NCBI GenBank assembly: GCA_046594105.1
Contig: JBKJQB010000073.1
Location: forward strand, 1-5,539
Length of the DNA stretch: 5,539 nucleotides
From: JBDSGC01 sp046594105
Lineage (GTDB): Bacteria; Acidobacteriota; Thermoanaerobaculia; Gp7-AA8
Reading direction: 5' to 3'
Both the position numbers and the translations under genes were made by a program. Numbering within the stretch: position 1 is the first letter of the stretch; each line of letters opens with the position of its first letter. The notes under the pieces were generated by a model. That model made no database searches, was not told the DNA's origin, and worked only from the letters and a program-made list of their open reading frames with translations. Of the stretch, positions 1 to 4,369 are shown piece by piece.

Positions 1-18
1 CAGGACTTCAGTCCTGGG
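1..18 (-). repeat. Palindromic repeat A, copy 1 (cut by window edge)
   Basis: The sequence caggact-tc-agtcctg is an inverted repeat of 7-base arms around a 2-base centre, followed by gg. It matches the reverse complement of the A copy at 123-142 over all 18 visible bases. The two outermost bases of the left arm lie outside the window. It belongs to a cluster of small palindromes and probably continues to the left. Confidence 0.75.
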
Positions 19-39
19 ACTTGAGGGGCTCCCCCAGAC

Positions 40-60
40 GAGTCCCGGAGGGACGATTGA
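40..60 (-). repeat. Palindromic repeat B, copy 1 (inverted orientation)
   Basis: This 21-base copy is the reverse complement of the B copy at 149-169 with one difference, in the hairpin loop (gga here where the others would read gta). Its core is GTCCC (42-46), a 3-base loop and GGGAC (50-54). Confidence 0.75.
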
Positions 61-81
61 CGATGCTTCGTTGCGACATTT

Positions 82-102
82 TCAGTCGTCCCTACGGGAC
101 TC
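82..102 (+). repeat. Palindromic repeat B, copy 2
   Basis: The core gtccctacgggac (88-100) forms a 5-base-pair hairpin with a TAC loop. The 21-base unit differs from the copy at 149-169 by one base (tcag against tcaa at its left end). The conserved flanks outside the stem show this is a true dispersed repeat and not a chance hairpin. Confidence 0.75.
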
Positions 103-122
103 ACCTTTTCAGGGGCATCAAA

Positions 123-142
123 CCCAGGACTGAAGTCCTGGG
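123..142 (+). repeat. Palindromic repeat A, copy 2
   Basis: CCCAGGACT and AGTCCTGGG are perfect 9-base arms around a GA centre, the longest perfect palindrome in the window. Six bases (ctaagt) separate it from a B repeat at 149, making an A-B composite like the two-part REP/BIME elements of other bacteria. On the minus strand it is followed by TTTG, so it could weakly help end transcription of the MFS gene, but there is no real T tract. Confidence 0.8.
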
Positions 143-148
143 CTAAGT

Positions 149-169
149 TCAATCGTCCCTACGGGACTC
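149..169 (+). repeat. Palindromic repeat B, copy 3
   Basis: Third copy of the 21-base unit, with stem GTCCC (155-159), loop TAC and GGGAC (163-167). It is the right half of the A-B composite that starts at 123. Between this repeat and the MFS stop codon at 258 I see no further repeat. There is only a short plus-strand open frame, described in the findings. Confidence 0.75.
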
Positions 170-257
170 GCAAATCCGCATAAAACCTGGGAGTTTCTTG
201 GAAGCGGTGTGGGAACCGGGCGGGACGTGAAGGATCTGAACGACTTTTTGCGCGATC

Positions 258-1454
258 TCAACCTGCGTGCTCTTCCTTCACCGTGACACTGAACAGCAGG
301 CATCCGGCCGCGCCGATGGCGAAGGCCAGAAGAAAGGGATAGGCCGGCTTCCGCTCCCACAACAGGCCGCCCAGGAATGCGGCGGGGGCGATGGCGATGC
401 TGCGGATGAAGTAGTAGAGACCGATCACCCGTGCGCGCAACGAGGCTTCCGCGAAGTCGACGATCAGCGCCTTTCGTGAGGGCTCCCCGATCTCCCGCAG
501 GCCTCCGATGACGAATGCGATCACCAGCATCCCGAAGCTGTGCGCCGACACCACCGCCAGCGGGAACAGCGCGAAGGCCACGAAGGTGGCGATGACGAAG
601 GGCTTCTTGCCGATCTTCCCGGCGATCTGTGCGGCCGGAATGGAGATCACGATGGTGGTCACCATCTGGATGGCGATGAGCACTCCGTAGCGCGGCGCGG
701 AGATCCCCACGATGGTCGTCGCGTAGATCACCAGAAAGACGTCCACCAGGCCGTCGCAGGTACGGATGAAGACGTCGGCCAGCAGCAGCCAGCGGAGCGG
801 CGAGGGGAGCGATCGCCACACGCCGCGCATGTTGGTGGCCTTGCCCTCGATGCGGGGAATGTTCACGAACCGCAGAGTGATCAGCGTGAGCACGCCGAGG
901 ACCACGGTGGCCAGCAGCATCCACCGCATTCCGGGGACCAGCCCGTGACGGGCGATGTACAGCCCGCCCAGGATCGGGGCGATGGCCATGGGAACCCGCT
1001 TGAGGATCGACTGGACGGTGAAGCCCATGGCTCGTTTTTCTTTCGGGAGTGCGTCGCCCACCACGGCGAACAGCGCAGGGCTGGCCATGCTGAACCACGC
1101 CGAAACGAACAGGATCCCCACGAACAGCCACGGCCATCCGGGAGCGAACGCGTAGATGGCATAGCCGGCGGTGGCCAGGGCCACGAACAGCATGAGCGCC
1201 GCTCGCCGGCCCATGCGATCGCCCAGCCATCCACCCGGATACTGGTAGACGCCATCGAGAAGATCTTCGAAGCTGCCGAACAGCCCGATGGCGCGGATGG
1301 GAGCGCCTAAGGCCTGCAGATATTTTGGAAGGAATCGCCGCCAGAGATGTTCGCCCAGCGACAGCAGCATGGTGGCGCCAGAAACCACCACGATGTTCTT
1401 CTCCAGCGCCAGCGTGTCGCGGAGAGTGCGTTTGGTCTGCACCGCCATCGCCAC
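258..1454 (-). CDS. Major facilitator superfamily (MFS) transporter, substrate unknown
   Basis: Encodes a 398-residue inner-membrane secondary transporter, a usual length for the 12-helix MFS. Hydrophobic segments run through the whole protein. The MFS signature loop between helices 2 and 3 is clear as GWLGDRMGRR (residues 75-84), and a weaker counterpart, AGKIGKKP (about 278-285), sits at the matching place in the second half. A basic, polar stretch (about 197-220) is the expected central loop. The start is a GTG at 1454: the purine-rich ribosome site GGGAGGAG (minus strand, 1472-1465) lies about 10 bases upstream of it. ATG at 1448 would give a protein two residues shorter with a less suitable spacing. 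The gene is transcribed away from msrA and ends at a repeat cluster, so it is probably a single-gene unit. Nothing in the sequence identifies the substrate; drug efflux or nutrient transport are equally open. Confidence 0.9.
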   Translation of the reverse strand: MAMAVQTKRTLRDTLALEKNIVVVSGATMLLSLGEHLWRRFLPKYLQALGAPIRAIGLFGSFEDLLDGVYQYPGGWLGDRMGRRAALMLFVALATAGYAIYAFAPGWPWLFVGILFVSAWFSMASPALFAVVGDALPKEKRAMGFTVQSILKRVPMAIAPILGGLYIARHGLVPGMRWMLLATVVLGVLTLITLRFVNIPRIEGKATNMRGVWRSLPSPLRWLLLADVFIRTCDGLVDVFLVIYATTIVGISAPRYGVLIAIQMVTTIVISIPAAQIAGKIGKKPFVIATFVAFALFPLAVVSAHSFGMLVIAFVIGGLREIGEPSRKALIVDFAEASLRARVIGLYYFIRSIAIAPAAFLGGLLWERKPAYPFLLAFAIGAAGCLLFSVTVKEEHAG

Positions 1455-1464
1455 CGGGTGTGCA

Positions 1465-1472
1465 CTCCTCCC
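1465..1472 (-). promoter_or_regulatory. Ribosome binding site of the MFS gene, next to a hairpin
   Basis: On the minus strand GGGAGGAG lies about 10 bases before the GTG start, which favours GTG 1454 over ATG 1448. A small inverted repeat, CCGCC-gtt-GGCGG (1483-1471), abuts and slightly overlaps it, so part of the site could be paired in the mRNA. Confidence 0.6.
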
Positions 1473-1600
1473 GCCAACGGCGGACCCGGCAGCAGGGCAC
1501 GCTCACGAGCCACCACGGAGTTGCCCCGCTCTCTGCCGATCCGGAAGGCTGGTGAGGCAGACAATCCCGTCTGTGCTCCAGCGTCAGCTGTCCATTTATT

Positions 1601-1631
1601 TTGAAACCCGCAGCGAGTCCCGGCATCTAGA
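1601..1631 (+). promoter_or_regulatory. Possible sigma-70-type promoter for msrA
   Basis: TTGAAA (1601-1606) is a fair -35 element. TCTAGA (1626-1631) is a poor -10 element at a long 19-base spacing. The local AT-rich run (tttattttgaaa) in an otherwise GC-rich spacer supports a promoter somewhere here. No operator or riboswitch is recognisable in the 1455-1685 divergent spacer. Confidence 0.25.
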
Positions 1632-1671
1632 AAGGTGAGAGTGATTCCTGATCATCGGACGCTTCTCAACC

Positions 1672-1677
1672 AAGGAG
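1672..1677 (+). promoter_or_regulatory. Strong ribosome binding site deciding the msrA start
   Basis: AAGGAG lies 8 bases upstream of ATG 1686. This and the signal peptide that begins right at that codon place the start at 1686, and not at the in-frame GTG at 1635, which would add 17 non-signal-like residues. Confidence 0.8.
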
Positions 1678-1685
1678 TCGTCCTC

Positions 1686-2312
1686 ATGTCCAAACGTCTG
1701 ATCGTCATGTTCCTCACCGTAGCGCTGGCAGTGCTGGGGCTGAGCTCCGTCCGCGCTGCGCAGACGTCTGCGCAGCCGCATGCCGCTCCCGGCCTGGCCA
1801 AAGCGACCTTCGCTGGCGGCTGCTTCTGGTGCATGGAGCCTCCCTTCGAGCAGCTCAAAGGCGTCATCTCCGTGACCTCCGGCTATACCGGCGGGGCCAA
1901 ACTCAATCCGACGTACGAAGAAGTCTCCGCAGGCGGAACAGGACACAAGGAGTCGGTCGAAGTGCTGTATGACCCGCGTCAGGTGAGCTACGGACAGCTG
2001 GTGGACATCTTCTGGCACAACGTCGATCCCACCAACAACGCGGGGCAGTTCTGCGACTTTGGCGGGCAGTACCGGACCGGGATTTTCTACCATGACGCGG
2101 AGCAGAAGCGCATCGCCGAGGCTTCGAAAGCGGGGCTGCAGAAGAAGATGAAGAATTACACCGACATCCTGCCCGCCGCGGTCTTCTATCCGGCTGAGGA
2201 GTATCACCAGGATTACTACAAGAAGAATCCGATCCGCTACAAGTTCTATCGGGCGAACTGTGGCCGCGATCGGCGACTGGCGCAGATCTGGGGAAGCGCT
2301 CCGGCGCACTGA
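1686..2312 (+). CDS. msrA: Exported peptide-methionine (S)-S-oxide reductase MsrA
   Basis: A 208-residue enzyme that reduces the S form of methionine sulfoxide in oxidised proteins. Residues 1-24 look like a Sec signal peptide: MSKR, a hydrophobic core, then SVRA before AQ at a likely cleavage point. The mature protein should therefore act in the periplasm or at the envelope. The MsrA core begins at about residue 39 with GGCFWCME (44-51), whose Cys46 is the expected nucleophile. Other family hallmarks are SGYTGG (65-70), the GTGHKESV stretch (84-91), FCDFGGQYRTGIFY (122-135), AEEYHQDYY (170-178) and a C-terminal NCGRD (191-195) whose Cys192 is the usual resolving cysteine. No MsrB domain is fused. 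The next gene starts 8 bases after the stop, indicating an operon with the DUF1223 protein. The identification as MsrA is secure; export is inferred from the N-terminus. Confidence 0.96.
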   Translation: MSKRLIVMFLTVALAVLGLSSVRAAQTSAQPHAAPGLAKATFAGGCFWCMEPPFEQLKGVISVTSGYTGGAKLNPTYEEVSAGGTGHKESVEVLYDPRQVSYGQLVDIFWHNVDPTNNAGQFCDFGGQYRTGIFYHDAEQKRIAEASKAGLQKKMKNYTDILPAAVFYPAEEYHQDYYKKNPIRYKFYRANCGRDRRLAQIWGSAPAH

Positions 2313-2320
2313 GCCTACCG

Positions 2321-3133
2321 ATGAGAAGACCTTCGATTCTCGCCGCCGCCATCGTCTGCATGCTGGTCATCTCTGCGGCGGCGATCGTGGCTGCGCCTTC
2401 GCGCACGCCCTCCCCTCGAGCGGACGGGAAAAAGTCCACGGTGGTCCTGGAGCTGTTCACCTCACAGGGCTGCTCCAGCTGCCCGCCTGCGGACCGGCTG
2501 CTCAGCACGTTGACTCGTGAGCAGCAGGCCGCGGGAACCGTCATCCCTCTTGCCTATCACGTCGACTACTGGAATCACCTCGGATGGTCGGATCCATTTT
2601 CCTCCGCGGCCTGGTCCCGGCGCCAGAACGAGTACGCGCGGGTCATGCGCTCCTCGCAGGTGTACACCCCGCAGCTGGTGATCAACGGAACGGCGCAGAT
2701 GGTCGGCTCCGACGAGGGCAGGGTGCGGCGCGAGATCGCCAGGCAGCTGCAGCAGGCGGATCGCGGCGTGGTGACCCTCGATCGGGTGCAGGTGGAGGGG
2801 AGTCAGCTGGTGGTCGATCTGCGCGCCACTCTCGATGCGGCAGAAGCAGCGGGCCGGAATGCGGAGGTGCAGCTCGCGCTGTTCGAGAACGATGCGACGA
2901 CCTCTGTGCCCCGTGGCGAACTCGCCGGCCACCGCCTGAACAACGACACCATCGTTCGCTGGCAATCGCCGGTCTTGAAACTTCGCGGCGGAGCGGGCGA
3001 GGGGAAGACCACCGTCCGCATCCCGTTGCAGTCCGCCTGGCGCAATGGCCATCTCGGCGTGGCCGCCTTCATCCAGGATTCCTCGACCTTCGCGATTTAC
3101 GCCGCCGACTCCGGACGACCGGCGCAGCCCTGA
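2321..3133 (+). CDS. DUF1223 family exported thioredoxin-fold protein
   Basis: A 270-residue protein with an N-terminal hydrophobic segment (residues 5-25) after MRRP, read as a signal peptide or anchor. The DUF1223 pattern is clear: ELFTSQGCSSCPPAD (44-58) with a CxxC motif (Cys51, Cys54), AYHVDYWNHLGWSDPF (78-93), a RQNEYA segment (101-106), and VYTPQLVING (114-123), whose Thr-Pro would be the cis-proline of a thioredoxin fold. The C-terminal part, about residues 140-265, looks like a beta-rich domain that includes an LFEND segment. The biochemical role of the family is not established; a thiol-disulfide or related redox role is inferred from the fold and CxxC. It lies 8 bases after msrA with no good ribosome site, so translation may be coupled to msrA. 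Its natural partner could be the exported MsrA, which needs an extracytoplasmic source of electrons. Confidence 0.92.
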   Translation: MRRPSILAAAIVCMLVISAAAIVAAPSRTPSPRADGKKSTVVLELFTSQGCSSCPPADRLLSTLTREQQAAGTVIPLAYHVDYWNHLGWSDPFSSAAWSRRQNEYARVMRSSQVYTPQLVINGTAQMVGSDEGRVRREIARQLQQADRGVVTLDRVQVEGSQLVVDLRATLDAAEAAGRNAEVQLALFENDATTSVPRGELAGHRLNNDTIVRWQSPVLKLRGGAGEGKTTVRIPLQSAWRNGHLGVAAFIQDSSTFAIYAADSGRPAQP

Positions 3134-3151
3134 CCGATGCCCTGACCGATG
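3128..3151 (+). repeat. 12-base tandem duplication at a gene junction
   Basis: ccctgaccgatg occurs twice in exact succession (3128-3139 and 3140-3151), followed by ccc. The first copy carries the TGA stop of the DUF1223 gene and the second supplies the ATG at 3149 of the next gene. The first copy's own ATG (3137) runs straight into the second copy's TGA, so it is a two-codon frame. Confidence 0.9.
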
Positions 3152-3517
3152 CCCACTTCGATGACCATCATGCCTCCACCTCTCATCACCTGCCGCAAGC
3201 TCATCGATCTGCTGGCCGAGCTCGATGCCGGCGAGTTGGCAGTGTTGACCGCTTCCGTCCGCACCATGGGCTCGACTCTGCTGGAGCAGGCGGAGGCGGT
3301 GCAGATGTTCGAAGAATGGGCAGGAGAGGCAGACCGGGCGGAGCTTCGGCAATCGATGCTCCGGCATCTGGCACGCTGCGTCTCTGCCTGCCGGGCCTAC
3401 CTCATCAGCTACCACGACACCGCAAAGCTCGTGCACCTGCTGGCAGAGGTCGACTCCGGACAGGAGGCTCTCCCCGAAGAGGTGATTTACCGGATCGTCT
3501 CGCAGTTGCAGGAGTGA
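3149..3517 (+). CDS. Small zinc-finger (ZAS/zf-HC2-like) putative anti-sigma factor, atypical
   Basis: A 122-residue cytoplasmic-looking protein with no membrane segment. Residues 13-30 (ITCRKLIDLL, then a D-x-GEL ending) resemble the opening of zinc-finger anti-sigma factors. Residues 73-94 (HLARCVSACRAYL, then SYHDTAKL) resemble their zinc-binding second half, and the PEEVIYRI tail (109-116) is also typical. Such proteins bind and silence an ECF sigma factor, sometimes releasing it when cysteines are oxidised, and an ECF sigma gene lies 119 bases downstream. It is atypical in three ways. About 30 extra residues separate the halves (Cys15 to His73, against roughly 25 residues in ZAS proteins). 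The motif is H-x3-C-x3-C and not H-x3-C-x2-C. Residues 93-107 also echo 17-31. The start is uncertain: ATG 3149, 3161 and 3170 are all in frame and none has a strong ribosome site. Anti-sigma function is an inference from this pattern and the neighbour. Confidence 0.72.
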   Translation: MPTSMTIMPPPLITCRKLIDLLAELDAGELAVLTASVRTMGSTLLEQAEAVQMFEEWAGEADRAELRQSMLRHLARCVSACRAYLISYHDTAKLVHLLAEVDSGQEALPEEVIYRIVSQLQE

Positions 3518-3636
3518 GCCAGGCAGCACTGTCGGCAGGAACAGCGCGATTTCCGATCGGCGCAGCCACTGTCCATGATTCGTGACAACCTTGTGGAATC
3601 CGGCCGGCCGTCGCCAGCCGTAGACAGGGCACGCAC

Positions 3637-4236
3637 GTGGGACCGCCGAACCAATCAGCCAGCATCAACGAAGCCGAGCTCGTGGTCCGCCTGCGAGCTG
3701 GCGATGGCGACGCGTTCGAGACACTGGTACGGACCTACAGCCCGACCCTGCTGAGGACCGCGCGCCGCTTTCTGCGATCGGAAGAGGATGCCCGCGACGC
3801 CCTGCAGGATTCCTTCGTCTCGGTCTTCAAGTCGATCCACACCTTCGAGGCCAATGCGCAGCTCTCGACCTGGCTGCACCGCATCGTCATCAATCGGTCG
3901 CTCATGAAGTTGCGCTCGCAGCGACGGCATCCGGAAGAAGACATCGAAAAGTACCTTCCGCGATTTCTCGAAGATGGACATCAGGCCGATCCGGGCGGCG
4001 CCTGGCCCGAGGGAGCCGACTCCATGATTGAGCGGGCGGAGCTTCGGGCGCTGGTGCGCGAGAGCATCGATCGTCTGCCGGAGACCTACCGGGTGGTCCT
4101 GGTTCTGCGTGACCTCGAGGAGCTATCGACCGAAGAGGCGGCCGAGGCGCTGGGGGTCACCCCGAATGCCATCAAGATCCGGCTGCACCGTGCGCGGCAG
4201 GCCCTGCGCGGCATCCTGGACCCTCATCTGCGCTGA
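3637..4236 (+). CDS. ECF-type RNA polymerase sigma factor (RpoE-like)
   Basis: A 199-residue alternative sigma factor that directs RNA polymerase to a dedicated promoter set. Region 2 spans about residues 25-97: FETLVRTYSPTLLRTARRFL, DARDALQDSFVSVFKS (51-66) for core binding and -10 recognition, and LSTWLHRIVINRSL (76-89). A linker of about 40 acidic residues follows. Region 4 spans about 135-192: IDRLPETYRVVLVLRD (144-159), then a helix-turn-helix LSTEEAAEALGVTPNAIKIR (163-182) and RLHRARQAL, which reads the -35 element. There is no region 1.1 or 3, as expected for an ECF factor. The start is a GTG; AGGG about 8 bases upstream is a modest ribosome site. The gene usually found downstream, an anti-sigma factor, is absent; the best candidate is the gene immediately upstream. 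The regulon is unknown. Confidence 0.93.
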   Translation: MGPPNQSASINEAELVVRLRAGDGDAFETLVRTYSPTLLRTARRFLRSEEDARDALQDSFVSVFKSIHTFEANAQLSTWLHRIVINRSLMKLRSQRRHPEEDIEKYLPRFLEDGHQADPGGAWPEGADSMIERAELRALVRESIDRLPETYRVVLVLRDLEELSTEEAAEALGVTPNAIKIRLHRARQALRGILDPHLR

Positions 4237-4244
4237 ATTTCGAC

Positions 4245-4292
4245 GGCCACGATCCGGTGGCCATTCCGACAGCGGGCGGCGTCCGGCGCCGC
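4245..4292 (+). terminator. Two tandem hairpins after the sigma gene, possible weak terminator
   Basis: GGCCAC-gatccg-GTGGCC (4245-4262) and GCGGCG-tccgg-CGCCGC (4276-4292) are perfect 6-base-pair inverted repeats beginning 8 bases after the sigma stop codon. Neither is followed by a run of T, so they do not meet the intrinsic terminator pattern. They could still pause transcription or protect the 3' end before the separate ftsK unit. Confidence 0.35.
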
Positions 4293-4338
4293 GCAATCTG
4301 TGCTCCATCGCCCCACGACACCCCGCTCCGCCCTTTCT

Positions 4339-4346
4339 GTTACCAT
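4339..4346 (+). promoter_or_regulatory. Possible extended -10 promoter element for ftsK
   Basis: The preceding T plus these bases read TGT-TACCAT: a TGn extension and a hexamer matching TATAAT at four of six positions, about 24 bases before the ATG. No convincing -35 element stands at the usual distance, so this is a weak suggestion only. Confidence 0.2.
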
Positions 4347-4369
4347 TCGACGCGCGTGGGTTGGGTGTG

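Noticed and set aside
1..170. The repeated palindromes as a CRISPR array.
   Set aside because: Spacings are irregular, the orientation of the units alternates, there are two repeat types, and no cas gene is present.
540..1310. A 256-codon plus-strand open frame opposite the MFS gene.
   Set aside because: Its product is a His/Gln/Asp/Arg-rich low-complexity string typical of antisense reading of a membrane protein gene, with no ribosome site.
118..1626. A 502-codon minus-strand open frame, longer than the MFS frame it overlaps.
   Set aside because: It is out of frame with a clear MFS protein, its translation is Arg/Pro/His/Gly-rich without any domain, and it runs through the repeat cluster. 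GC-rich DNA commonly gives such shadows.
1635..1685. An upstream in-frame GTG start for MsrA, adding 17 residues.
   Set aside because: It would bury the signal peptide behind a charged leader, while AAGGAG is correctly placed for ATG 1686.
2462..3585. Long open frames on the minus strand (2462-3529) and in another plus frame (2584-3585) across the DUF1223 and anti-sigma-like genes.
   Set aside because: Both cross two real genes and the junction duplication, have compositions typical of out-of-frame reading, and show no recognisable motif.
3602..3609. The palindrome GGCCGGCC upstream of the sigma gene as an operator.
   Set aside because: It is a short GC-only palindrome in GC-rich DNA, with no second copy or flanking symmetry to support protein binding.
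3538..3636. GGAAC (3538-3542) and GGAATC (3595-3600) as ECF-type -35 elements for autoregulation of the sigma gene.
   Set aside because: No matching -10 element of the kind ECF factors use stands at about 16-17 bases from either, and such pentamers are common by chance.
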